Shown: positions 1 to 5,692 of the stretch, in pieces | How positions within the stretch are numbered: the first letter of the stretch is position 1 | Layout of the letters: the number at the start of each line of letters is the position of its first letter | DNA from: RGIG1995 sp045645205 | GTDB lineage: Bacteria; Bacillota; Clostridia; Oscillospirales; CAG-272 | Reading direction: 5' to 3' | DNA: 8,475 nucleotides | Assembly: GCA_045645205.1 (NCBI GenBank) | Contig: JAZRIJ010000038.1 | Span: 1-8,475 of the forward strand | The notes under the pieces: model-generated | What the model was told of the DNA's origin: nothing | Seen by the model: only the letters and a program-made list of their open reading frames with translations | Database searches by the model: none | Translations under genes and position numbers: made by a program

Positions 1-87
1 TCCATATTTGCCTGTAAGTTCTGCTCCTTCTATAAGATTAAATTTAAAATTGTTTCTGTCTTCAAATTTATCAAAATGTGTAGCCAT
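1..87 (-). CDS. N-terminus of a phage protein, possibly DUF4417 (partial)
   Basis: The first 29 codons of a gene that runs off the left edge. The ATG is at 87-85 and the frame stays open to base 1. The protein begins MATHFDKFEDRNNF and continues KFNLIEGAELTGKYG. A GAGG ribosome binding site lies about 10 bases upstream, and an extended -10 promoter lies upstream of that, so this is probably the first gene of a new transcription unit. From memory, the start resembles DUF4417-type phage proteins, which often sit near the junction between early and packaging genes. With only 29 residues this family call is tentative. That it is a real gene start is better supported than what it encodes. Confidence 0.6.
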   Translation of the reverse strand, partial: MATHFDKFEDRNNFKFNLIEGAELTGKYG

Positions 88-117
88 TCGCTTTTTGCCT
101 CATTAAATATGTTTTCA

Positions 118-133
118 CAATACCATTATATCA
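118..133 (-). promoter_or_regulatory. Extended -10 promoter, probable late or middle phage promoter
   Basis: The minus strand reads TGATATAAT at 133-125, a perfect extended -10 (TGnTATAAT). Transcription would start near 118, giving a leader of about 30 bases before the ATG at 87. At 16 to 18 bp upstream there is no TTGACA-like -35 box; that place is taken by a tandem 10-bp repeat. This suggests a promoter helped by an activator or phage sigma-like protein, and the preceding gene encodes such a protein. The -10 is seen directly; dependence on the regulator is inferred. Confidence 0.7.
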
Positions 134-142
134 TAAATCAAT

Positions 143-162
143 AGGACATTTTAGGACATTTT
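143..162 (-). repeat. Perfect tandem 10-bp repeat, probable operator
   Basis: The minus strand carries aaaatgtcct twice in succession (162-153 and 152-143). The copies are exactly one helical turn apart, so a protein would meet them on the same DNA face. The second copy ends 12 bp upstream of the TATAAT box, so the pair covers roughly -25 to -44, where a -35 element would lie. The repeat begins directly after the stop codon of the sigma-like regulator gene. It is a good candidate binding site for that regulator, but this is an inference from position. Confidence 0.65.
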
Positions 163-588
163 TTACTTATTAATAATTTTTTGCATTATTTTTAATGTTA
201 TGTTATGTATTCGAGTAATATTCCGTATATCATAATGCATTTCTTCAGCAATAGTCTCCCATCTCTTAAACTGAATATATCTTTTTATCAGCAACGCACG
301 GTATGTAGAATTCTCCACCTTATATATTGCCATAAAGATTTCTTCTTTTATGGCCGTAAGCTTCTCGATATACCCGTCAATCAACCTTGAGTATTCGGTA
401 TAGGTTATAAACCGCCGTTCAGAAGAATTGCTGGTACTGCTCTGAACCCGTTCTCCTGACGGTGCAGATGTAATCCTACTGGCGTTGTCAAAGGCACGTC
501 TTTCTTCTTCAAGCAGAGTATTTATTTCTTCATTCAGTTTCCATCCTCGATCAAGCCATTTCTTTACGCTTATTATTTCGGTATCCAC
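163..588 (-). CDS. Sigma-region-4-like phage transcription regulator (DUF1492 family)
   Basis: A 141-residue protein with the layout of the DUF1492 phage family, related to the region-4 DNA-binding part of sigma factors and grouped loosely with ArpU/RinA-type late regulators. Residues 1-35 are helical and charged, 36-58 form a Ser/Asn-rich linker, and about 95-137 hold the conserved part (YRALLIKRY, then a helix-turn-helix around WETIAEEMHYDIRNITRIH). The start is GTG at 588, with AGGAAGGT 7 bases upstream; no other in-frame start exists before the upstream stop codon. It is the last gene of the leftward early operon and is followed at once by a tandem repeat and an extended -10 promoter. It probably activates transcription of the genes to the left. 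The family call is fairly firm; the target is inferred. Confidence 0.8.
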   Translation of the reverse strand: MDTEIISVKKWLDRGWKLNEEINTLLEEERRAFDNASRITSAPSGERVQSSTSNSSERRFITYTEYSRLIDGYIEKLTAIKEEIFMAIYKVENSTYRALLIKRYIQFKRWETIAEEMHYDIRNITRIHNITLKIMQKIINK

Positions 589-611
589 ATCTGCACCTTC
601 CTTTTCATAAT

Positions 612-830
612 TTAATCAAACATATTTATCTGTCCGCCCTCAGCTGCGGTCTTTTCTCTCGGTCTGTACTTATTTTTATTGATACCGAGTGCATCTATAG
701 GGTTAAAATCAAAATACTTGCACTTATTTGCAGCGCATATCTGCTTATCAGAGAAGAACCTCTTCTTTTCCCTGCAGTAGTTCGCATCACCGCATATCAT
801 ATGACTGCAGTATCTACAATACTGAAGCAT
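612..830 (-). CDS. Small Cys-rich phage protein with C-terminal clamp-like motif
   Basis: A 72-residue protein starting MLQYCRYC. The start is ATG 830: a perfect AGGAGG lies 7 bases upstream, whereas a longer reading to 863 would overlap the preceding gene and lacks such a site. Cysteines at 5, 8, 13, 19, 32 and 37 suggest a small zinc-binding fold. Residues 43-58 carry NPIDAL and YRPR, which I recall from small Firmicute phage proteins of unknown function. The last six residues are QINMFD, close to the sliding-clamp-binding consensus QL(S/D)LF. This hints at binding to the host DNA polymerase beta clamp, but only by motif. No enzymatic function can be assigned. Confidence 0.7.
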   Translation of the reverse strand: MLQYCRYCSHMICGDANYCREKKRFFSDKQICAANKCKYFDFNPIDALGINKNKYRPREKTAAEGGQINMFD

Positions 831-832
831 TG

Positions 833-1084
833 TTATTCCTCCTGCTGTGTGCGTGTGTTCCAAATAATAATTAACTCACGCTTTGCCTTTTGCATTGTTT
901 CTTCATTTCGTGTTTGTTCTATTCCTTTGCTTAACATTCTAACAACCGCCGTTGAGGGACTATCCATATAAGCTCGGCATTTTTTACACTTAATTTTATA
1001 ATCCCAAAATCCGTATACTCTGTCCGTGTAATCAAGCAGTTCTACTTCTCCCCCACAAAACGGACACGGTAGTAATTGAGCCAT
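833..1084 (-). CDS. Lar-type restriction alleviation / zinc-ribbon protein
   Basis: An 83-residue protein beginning MAQLLPCPFCGG. Cys7/Cys10 and Cys33/Cys36 form two CxxC knuckles typical of the Lar family, and the WNTR near the C-terminus (75-78) is also characteristic. Lar of the Rac prophage lowers type I restriction, but most Firmicute phage members are untested and may simply be small zinc proteins. ATG 1084 is chosen because AAGGAG lies 8 bases upstream (1098-1093). An in-frame GTG at 1093 overlaps that ribosome binding site and is unlikely. The gene lies 5 bases after the ASCH gene and 2 bases before the next Cys-rich gene, so the three are probably co-translated. Confidence 0.75.
   Translation of the reverse strand: MAQLLPCPFCGGEVELLDYTDRVYGFWDYKIKCKKCRAYMDSPSTAVVRMLSKGIEQTRNEETMQKAKRELIIIWNTRTQQEE
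838..843 (-). promoter_or_regulatory. Ribosome binding site deciding the start at 830
   Basis: A perfect AGGAGG on the minus strand, 7 bases before ATG 830. It lies at the end of the Lar-type gene and rules against the longer reading that begins at 863. Confidence 0.85.
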
Positions 1085-1089
1085 TATTC

Positions 1090-1656
1090 TCACTCCTTAA
1101 AATCGTTCTCTACATAGCACCAACTCTGTGGCGGTCTTTTTAATGGTTTAAGATTGTTGCAACAACATTCTTCATATACACCAATTTCATAGGATTCTTT
1201 ATATGAATATTCGCACTTATCGCACTTATAAGGATTTGAACATTCAGCTACACATATTGTTGCAAACTCACTTAATTCTTTCGGCTTATCGTAGATTACA
1301 AGGTCCGATATGTGCCAACAATACATTTCGGGATTCACGCAATAAGAAGCGATATCAACATCACTCATACGCGCTTCGGCATAGAAAGAAACATCGTGTC
1401 CGAATGTCCTGTCTGTGCCGATTTTGTCGCACACAAACTCGCCTATGACTTTGCCCTTGCCGAAGTGTAACGTTTCCCAGTATGGTGTCGGATTGTCAAG
1501 CAAGCTTAAAACTTGCTTCTTGTTATCCGTCATATAGATGTAGCACTTGAAAGGTATTGCTATCTTCGGTTTTGTTTTCCTTATCTCAATAGTCTTTTTG
1601 CCTGATGCAATAAGTTCGCACCATTTCGGTTGTATGCTTATCAATACAGATTTCAT
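1090..1656 (-). CDS. ASCH-domain protein with Cys-rich insertion
   Basis: A 188-residue protein with an ASCH (PUA-like) fold. The N-terminus has the signature SIQPKWCELIASGKKTIEIRK, where the GKKTIEIRK stretch (19-27) lines the ligand pocket in the family. Strands follow at 35-42 and 66-76 (GKVIGEFVCDKI), and the conserved end RPPQSWCYVE is at 174-183. ASCH proteins bind RNA or modified nucleosides, and some hydrolyse N4-acetylcytidine; the substrate here is unknown. Between the domain body and its last strand lies a Cys-rich segment (Cys135, 139, 145, 148, 164, 165, 166), possibly a metal site. The ATG overlaps the previous stop as ATGA, with GGAGGGG about 6 bases upstream. Confidence 0.8.
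   Translation of the reverse strand: MKSVLISIQPKWCELIASGKKTIEIRKTKPKIAIPFKCYIYMTDNKKQVLSLLDNPTPYWETLHFGKGKVIGEFVCDKIGTDRTFGHDVSFYAEARMSDVDIASYCVNPEMYCWHISDLVIYDKPKELSEFATICVAECSNPYKCDKCEYSYKESYEIGVYEECCCNNLKPLKRPPQSWCYVENDFKE
1093..1098 (-). promoter_or_regulatory. Ribosome binding site deciding the start at 1084
   Basis: AAGGAG on the minus strand, 8 bases before ATG 1084 of the Lar-type gene. The upstream GTG at 1093 overlaps this site and so cannot use it. Confidence 0.8.
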
Positions 1657-2075
1657 TCTTTCCCCTCCGCCATTTCTTTTACAAGGTCAAGTCTGTCCTT
1701 TATTTCATAAATATGAAGTGTGTCGTAATCATCAAAGTCGGCAAGCAATGCTCCAAACCTCTCCGCAAACTCTTTTATTGCTTCGGCTCGTTCCACCCTT
1801 GCCCTATTAGATAGGGTCAAACACAATGAGTTGTTATTTACTTCCAAGACTTCAATTTTGTGTCCAAGTCGCATATTTTCAACTGTTTCTCCGTCAAGTT
1901 CTTCCTGCAACCTCTCAATCTCTGCCTTTTGGCGGTTGATTAGGTCAAGGGCAACTTTAAGCAAATCGTATCGGCAACTGTCAGAACTATGACAATTATT
2001 ATCTTCTCTTTTGCAACCAACACAAGTTTTGTTAATACAATGTTTTATAACTTTTATAATATCGTTATCGTTCAT
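1653..2075 (-). CDS. Phage protein with Cys cluster and coiled coil
   Basis: A 140-residue protein of a type common in Firmicute phage early regions, with no known function. Residues 13-34 hold five cysteines (13, 18, 21, 28, 34) that could bind zinc. Residues 40-85 are a likely coiled coil (LINRQKAEIERLQEEL), and a conserved-looking helix with EAIKEFAERF follows. ATG 2075 is chosen: GGCGG lies 8 bases upstream, while the in-frame GTG at 2084 would overlap it. The gene starts inside the end of the 37-codon gene and ends in an ATGA overlap with the ASCH gene. Confidence 0.7.
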   Translation of the reverse strand: MNDNDIIKVIKHCINKTCVGCKREDNNCHSSDSCRYDLLKVALDLINRQKAEIERLQEELDGETVENMRLGHKIEVLEVNNNSLCLTLSNRARVERAEAIKEFAERFGALLADFDDYDTLHIYEIKDRLDLVKEMAEGKE

Positions 2076-2178
2076 CTGATGCACCGCCTTTCGCTATTTT
2101 TACAAGTGCTTCACTTATATTCGCCAACTCATTTACTATGGATGCAAGCAAGTAAACTATAATTATTTTAAAAATCAT
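2065..2178 (-). CDS. Small membrane peptide (37 residues)
   Basis: An ATG at 2178 opens 37 codons ending in TAA at 2067-2065. The peptide starts MIFKIIIVYLLASIVNEL, a hydrophobic stretch long enough for one membrane span, then turns amphipathic and ends GGASDER. GAGGTGG stands about 7 bases upstream, directly after the stop of the preceding gene, and the end overlaps the next gene by 11 bases. It fills what would otherwise be a gap of over 100 bases in a tightly packed operon. I do not recognise it. Tiny one-span phage proteins can be inhibitors, holin-like or accessory factors, but nothing here chooses between these. Confidence 0.6.
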   Translation of the reverse strand: MIFKIIIVYLLASIVNELANISEALVKIAKGGASDER

Positions 2179-2189
2179 ACCGCCACCTC

Positions 2190-2387
2190 TTAATGATAAA
2201 TAAAGACTGTCTTTTCAGAAGCAGCATCAACTTCCGTAACATCGACATTTATTCCATAACATATCTTTCCTTCGATGTCCGCCGGTTCTGCTTTTATAAG
2301 CTCCTCTACAGATGTAATCATAGAAAATCTTACCTCAGCCCCTGCAGGAGCCTTTGATAATTCATTCATAAGTTCAAATACTTTCAT
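2190..2387 (-). CDS. Small phage protein of unknown function
   Basis: A 65-residue acidic protein beginning MKVFELMNELSKAPAGAEVRF. It follows the layout of small phage proteins that open with an amphipathic helix (a xVxELxxxLSKxPxxAEV pattern) and continue with short beta strands ending in a hydrophobic VFIYH. The ATG overlaps the previous stop as ATGA, and AGAGGG lies a few bases upstream. There are no cysteines, catalytic motifs or membrane segments. Function unknown. Confidence 0.65.
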   Translation of the reverse strand: MKVFELMNELSKAPAGAEVRFSMITSVEELIKAEPADIEGKICYGINVDVTEVDAASEKTVFIYH

Positions 2388-2761
2388 TTTCCCTCTGCTC
2401 CTTTCAATGCTGCTTCAGCTTCCTCTTTGGTGATGTATAATTTTTGGTCTAACATCTCACTATACAAATATCCATTTACCCACATATACCTTTCGGTACA
2501 AGTCGATAGATATATTGCACTTTCGGTTACTTCGATAAGTATTATTTCGTCTTCTATAACATCATCTTCAAACACACTATACACCACATCCCCCACCTTA
2601 CAAGGCGGTGCAATCACACCATTTTCAAGAAGATGGCCGGCGAGGAATTTATCTCTGCAATCAGGAAAACCACCAAACTTTGCAAGACCACATAATCCAC
2701 AATCAGCATTGGTGCATTTTTCTTTTCCATTCTTTATCAATTCACTCAATCTATCTTTCAT
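2384..2761 (-). CDS. Cys-rich phage protein, paralogue of the gene before it
   Basis: A 125-residue protein. The N-terminal part has Cys16, Cys21, Cys24 and Cys35, a possible zinc knuckle. Residues 40-62 (LLENGVIAPPCKVGDVVY) match a recurrent phage module that probably forms a small beta domain. The C-terminus, with LYITKEEAEAALK, is typical of the same family. The start is supported by GGAGG 9 bases upstream; the gene overlaps the end of the preceding gene by 11 bases. The same core and C-terminal motif occur in that neighbour, so the two are probably ancient duplicates. Function unknown. Confidence 0.7.
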   Translation of the reverse strand: MKDRLSELIKNGKEKCTNADCGLCGLAKFGGFPDCRDKFLAGHLLENGVIAPPCKVGDVVYSVFEDDVIEDEIILIEVTESAIYLSTCTERYMWVNGYLYSEMLDQKLYITKEEAEAALKGAEGK

Positions 2762-3110
2762 TTCTTTTTTCCTCCAATACTTTTACTGCAGCTTCAGGCT
2801 CATTGAATACCGTCTTGCCGAACTCCGGAATAAGGTCATAATCAAACTCACATTCTATAACCTCATACTTATCGCACTTCCGGCACATTTCAATAAATTC
2901 TTCTTTCATCGGCTCATTATAGCAAGGACATCCGCCGCATGGCTGAGCAATGCAGAATACTGTTTCGCCAATCTTGGCCGCAGGAAACATAGCTCCCTCT
3001 GATATAAGCGCATCTGCAGCTCTTTCTGCCAAAGCCTTGGCGGTGTAGGACATAACTACACCGCAAAAGCTCTTTCTTATTGTTTCTATAAATTTTTCAC
3101 GTTCTAACAT
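2751..3110 (-). CDS. Cys-rich phage protein, paralogue of the gene after it
   Basis: A 119-residue protein. Residues 32-53 (ADALISEGAMFPAAKIGETVF) align with LLENGVIAPPCKVGDVVY of the next gene. The middle is a metal-binding candidate: Cys53, 58, 61, 63, then Cys76, Cys79 and Cys87. The end (EFGKTVFNEPEAAVKVLEE) matches the C-terminal motif of the same family. The ATG at 3110 has no good ribosome binding site, and no other start codon lies before the in-frame stop at 3138-3140. Translation may instead be coupled to a 10-codon minicistron that overlaps its start. Function unknown. Confidence 0.7.
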   Translation of the reverse strand: MLEREKFIETIRKSFCGVVMSYTAKALAERAADALISEGAMFPAAKIGETVFCIAQPCGGCPCYNEPMKEEFIEMCRKCDKYEVIECEFDYDLIPEFGKTVFNEPEAAVKVLEEKRNER

Positions 3111-3136
3111 AGGGCAAGAATTTCTTGTTTGTTCAT
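3104..3136 (-). CDS. Possible 10-codon coupling minicistron
   Basis: An ATG at 3136-3134 overlaps the stop of the HTH gene as ATGA, and GGGAG lies 9 bases upstream. It encodes MNKQEILALC and stops at 3106-3104, overlapping the first codons of the next gene, which has no good ribosome binding site of its own. It could carry ribosomes from one gene to the next. Alternatively it is the true old N-terminus of the next gene, separated by a small frameshift. Chance is also possible at this length. Confidence 0.3.
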   Translation of the reverse strand: MNKQEILALC

Positions 3137-3528
3137 TTTAAATTACTCCCATATAAATTATATCTTTCATATCTTCCGTCAGCCTTGCAGGCATCAAGTA
3201 TCTCCATTACTGTCTTGACCGACCTGCACAAGATATCGGAAATATCATAAATTGCATCATCTTCGTCCATTCCTTTACGAAGATTGTCTTTGTGGTACCG
3301 GCAGATAAGCATTTCAGTAGTGTCGGTAATCTCATTTGGATTGTCTGCACTTGTATGTATAATATTTCTCGGCAATAAACCCACTGTCTTCATTAAACGG
3401 ATTTTGTCTTCTACCGACCTTATCTTTCTGCCAAGTTTTTGTGCAATTATATCTGCCGGTACCCGCCTTTTTACAGCTTCAATTATGTAATCAACTTCTC
3501 GTGGTTTATATTTTTTTCCTCCGGGCAT
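3133..3528 (-). CDS. Putative DNA-binding protein with two helix-turn-helix segments
   Basis: A 131-residue protein, basic at the N-terminus (MPGGKKYKPREVDYI). Residues 8-47 look like a SANT/GcrA-like or homeodomain-like helix-turn-helix (PADIIAQKLGRKIRSVEDKIRLM). Residues 90-112 suggest a second one (AIYDISDILCRSVKTVMEIL). It starts 3 bases after the RusA gene stop, with GAGGT as ribosome binding site. It may regulate phage transcription or act with the replication genes. I do not recognise a named family; the DNA-binding role is inferred from the helix pattern. Confidence 0.6.
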   Translation of the reverse strand: MPGGKKYKPREVDYIIEAVKRRVPADIIAQKLGRKIRSVEDKIRLMKTVGLLPRNIIHTSADNPNEITDTTEMLICRYHKDNLRKGMDEDDAIYDISDILCRSVKTVMEILDACKADGRYERYNLYGSNLK

Positions 3529-3531
3529 AAT

Positions 3532-3960
3532 CTATACCTCATGGCTAGTCAACTTCAGTTCAACCCTTGGATTATTGCTATACTTTTTCTCCACAACAAG
3601 ACGGACAATCTGCGAATCATCGTGATATGCTATATTGTTCAGACTGTCCAATATGATTTTTGCAATATTATCCATATCGGGTTTCTTTGTAGGGTTAATA
3701 TCACCGTCAAGCATCAGCTGACGTTTCTTTTTAGATGTGTTTTTCGGTATGCTGAAATATGCTTTAATCTCTGCCTCAATTTCTCCCGCAAGAAGAGGAG
3801 CGTTCCCTTGCGGATGCTTACTCCAAAAACATACTTTTACATAATTTTCGTAATTTGCCGTTTCTTTTGGCGTGTACGGTTTTGTAAAATTACCGCATTT
3901 TTTAAATCTTGGTCTTCCTTTCCCTTTAGGCTCTCCAGGTATTGTTATTAAAATATTCAT
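3532..3960 (-). CDS. rusA: RusA-family Holliday junction endonuclease
   Basis: A 142-residue protein of normal RusA length. It cuts four-way DNA junctions left by recombination or replication fork processing, as a dimer. The N-terminal PGEPKGKGRPRF (8-19) is the family's basic strand. The catalytic core is KKPDMDNIAKIILDSLN (92-108), where Asp95 and Asp97 match the E. coli metal-binding pair and Lys101 the conserved lysine. The third acidic residue is in HDDSQI (Asp114/Asp115). All key residues are present, so it is probably active. The gene lies 4 bases after the DnaD-type gene, with a GGAAAGGG region upstream, and 3 bases before the HTH gene. Confidence 0.92.
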   Translation of the reverse strand: MNILITIPGEPKGKGRPRFKKCGNFTKPYTPKETANYENYVKVCFWSKHPQGNAPLLAGEIEAEIKAYFSIPKNTSKKKRQLMLDGDINPTKKPDMDNIAKIILDSLNNIAYHDDSQIVRLVVEKKYSNNPRVELKLTSHEV

Positions 3961-3964
3961 AATA

Positions 3965-4828
3965 TCATCCCTTTCCTAATGCTTTTGCTTCAATAGCAGC
4001 ATAATCAAATTCTTTTTTTTCAAACTTATGCTTGTCTTCTAAACTGGATTTCTTCTTCGGTTTGTTATCCTTAGCTGCAGCTTTTGTCTTATGTCCTGCA
4101 CGAAACTGGTTATTGAGAATAGCATTTATATATGACCACGTCCGCTTGTTTTGCGATACCGCTTCTTCTATTGCATATTCAATAAGAGAAATATCAACAT
4201 CCTTAAGCCAATCGCATAACTTCTGATATGTGAGCGGTGTTATAGGACATATATTCTTTTCATATAAAGCAACAGCAACAGAAGAATCCTCAGAATTCGC
4301 ATCTTCTTTCTGTTGTATTGTATTGACTTTAGTTGAGTTGTCTTTTATGTCGGTATTCTTGCTACATTTATCGGCTTTGTTGCTACATTTATCATAATTT
4401 TCTGTATGACTTGAAAGCTCTGGCTCGTTTTCATCCTCTAAAATCCAGAACTTTGCTGTCGAATAACCTTTTGCACGGTTTTTCGTTTTGGCGTACAGCC
4501 ATCGCCTTTGGATACCGCAAGAAGTGATAATGCTTTGCGAAAGTAGATTTACGTCAAAAAGACCACATACACCGCAATAGGAAATCACTTCGGAAATGAT
4601 TCGCCTGTTCCTTATCCACTTGCTACCAATAGAACGGTAGATATAGAGAATAAGTGCGTCATTTAACTCTGCATAATATCCATTACTCTTTGCTATGTAA
4701 CATAATATTCTGAAATATACGGCCTCTCCTAAAGGACCGAATTTTTCATTTAAATCGATAATCTTGCCATCATCATACAAGCCGACATCAAATTGCCAAA
4801 AATCCAACGTTTGTGTCGGTTTTCTCAT
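3965..4828 (-). CDS. DnaD-type phage replication initiation protein
   Basis: A 287-residue protein. Residues 8-115 match the winged-helix N-terminal domain seen in phage replication proteins (DUF4373/Lin1244-like): FWQFDVGLYDDGKI, then LGEAVYFRILCYIA. Residues 135-185 form a polar Asn/Ser/Lys linker. Residues 189-245 look like a DnaD C-terminal domain (DnaB_2), ending in TWSYINAILNNQFRAG, with Phe where many members have Trp in the YIxxILxxW motif. A Lys-rich tail follows. Such proteins bind the phage origin and help load the host replicative helicase. An AAGGAAAGGG ribosome binding site precedes the ATG. The origin may lie within the gene, as in other phages, but I could not identify iterons. 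Confidence 0.83.
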   Translation of the reverse strand: MRKPTQTLDFWQFDVGLYDDGKIIDLNEKFGPLGEAVYFRILCYIAKSNGYYAELNDALILYIYRSIGSKWIRNRRIISEVISYCGVCGLFDVNLLSQSIITSCGIQRRWLYAKTKNRAKGYSTAKFWILEDENEPELSSHTENYDKCSNKADKCSKNTDIKDNSTKVNTIQQKEDANSEDSSVAVALYEKNICPITPLTYQKLCDWLKDVDISLIEYAIEEAVSQNKRTWSYINAILNNQFRAGHKTKAAAKDNKPKKKSSLEDKHKFEKKEFDYAAIEAKALGKG

Positions 4829-4846
4829 TCAATGTCCCTTTCCTTC

Positions 4847-5266
4847 TTAAAATGGTAAATCGTCATCATCTACATCGGCATTAAATCCATCCGGTATTGG
4901 TGATGCAAAATTATTCTCTGTCCGCTGCTGGTTCGCAGCGCCCTCACGTTTGCTCTCAGCAAAATGCACTTCATCGCCAATAACCTCGGTTACATAATGC
5001 CTTTTTCCTTCATTATCATCCCACGTTCTCGTTTGCAGTCTTCCACACACGGCAACAAGCTGACCTTTTGCAAAATATCTTGCTACAAAATCTGCCGTAG
5101 AATTAAACGTTACTATATTTATAAAATCCGCCTGTCGCTCTTCTCCGGGCTTTACATATCCTCTGTCTACAGCAAGTGTGAAGGCAGAAACGCTTTTTCC
5201 CTGCATAGTGGATTTTATCTCAGGGTCTTTCGTCAATCGACCCATCAGAACTACTTTATTTAACAC
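4847..5266 (-). CDS. ssb: Single-stranded DNA-binding protein
   Basis: A 139-residue SSB. Residues 1-105 form the OB fold, beginning MLNKVVLMGRLTKDPEIK and including FINIVTF and VAVCGRLQTRTW. A short Gln/Asn-rich linker leads to the acidic tip DDDDLPF, which recruits partner proteins. It coats single strands during phage replication and recombination and probably works with the Sak4-like ATPase and the nucleases upstream. The start is GTG at 5266, supported by AAGGAG 9 bases upstream; the first listed residue is therefore Met from GTG. It is slightly shorter than bacterial SSB, as is usual for phage versions. Confidence 0.95.
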   Translation of the reverse strand: MLNKVVLMGRLTKDPEIKSTMQGKSVSAFTLAVDRGYVKPGEERQADFINIVTFNSTADFVARYFAKGQLVAVCGRLQTRTWDDNEGKRHYVTEVIGDEVHFAESKREGAANQQRTENNFASPIPDGFNADVDDDDLPF

Positions 5267-5275
5267 TTATATCAA

Positions 5276-5281
5276 CTCCTT
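5276..5281 (-). promoter_or_regulatory. Ribosome binding site for the GTG start of ssb
   Basis: AAGGAG on the minus strand, 9 bases before the GTG at 5266. It overlaps the stop codon of the YkgJ-type gene, indicating coupled translation. Confidence 0.8.
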
Positions 5282-5678
5282 ACAATCCAAAAGCCGCTTT
5301 TAAAGCACCGGCCAAGAATTTAACATCTTCTGAATTTCCAAAAAATTCGTTGCGCATACACGCAACACGATTTATTTTGTGCAGATTGTCTCTTACCTCG
5401 ATATTGTCTTTGGGATGCTTATTACAAACAAAGTGCCGACATATAGCGGGCCTTATCGAATAAATAAGACACTTTTTGTTGACATTATCACGAAACGGAC
5501 ACGTCAAATCCGTTGCCGTCGCAAGAACCGTATGCCGTTGTTCCTTGATGTTGTGCTTTTTAACATATTCTTTAATACGTTTTATCTCTGCATCAGACAA
5601 AGGAAGTAAATCACTGCAACACTCACCGCATCCGGAACACTTTCCGTCTGCAGTTTTATCTATAACCTCATATCGCAT
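5280..5678 (-). CDS. YkgJ-family cysteine cluster protein
   Basis: A 132-residue protein with the full YkgJ signature: CSGCGECC at 14-21, CPF at 60-62, then C70-x-IY...RPxxCRxFxC with Cys80 and Cys85. The eight cysteines probably bind zinc or an iron-sulfur cluster. The family's biochemical role is not settled. Here it is embedded between an HNH nuclease gene and ssb, with only 13 to 14 bases on either side, so it is likely part of the replication and recombination machinery or a modifier of one component. AAGGAG lies 10 bases before the ATG. Confidence 0.85.
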   Translation of the reverse strand: MRYEVIDKTADGKCSGCGECCSDLLPLSDAEIKRIKEYVKKHNIKEQRHTVLATATDLTCPFRDNVNKKCLIYSIRPAICRHFVCNKHPKDNIEVRDNLHKINRVACMRNEFFGNSEDVKFLAGALKAAFGL

Positions 5679-5692
5679 TGAAATTCAACTCC

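Noticed and set aside
833..863. Longer N-terminus (MEHTHTAGGIT) for the Cys-rich gene at 612-830
   Set aside because: It overlaps the Lar-type gene by 31 bases and lacks a ribosome binding site, whereas ATG 830 has a perfect AGGAGG.
2427..3002. Plus-strand open frames opposite the accessory genes, the longest being 191 codons
   Set aside because: They lie antisense to well-supported genes with good ribosome binding sites, and their translations are Ser/Phe/Leu-rich as expected for shadow frames.
3151..3170. TATAAT-like sequence on the minus strand within the end of the HTH gene as an internal promoter
   Set aside because: No -35-like element at the right distance and no extended -10; such AT-rich matches are expected by chance in this composition.
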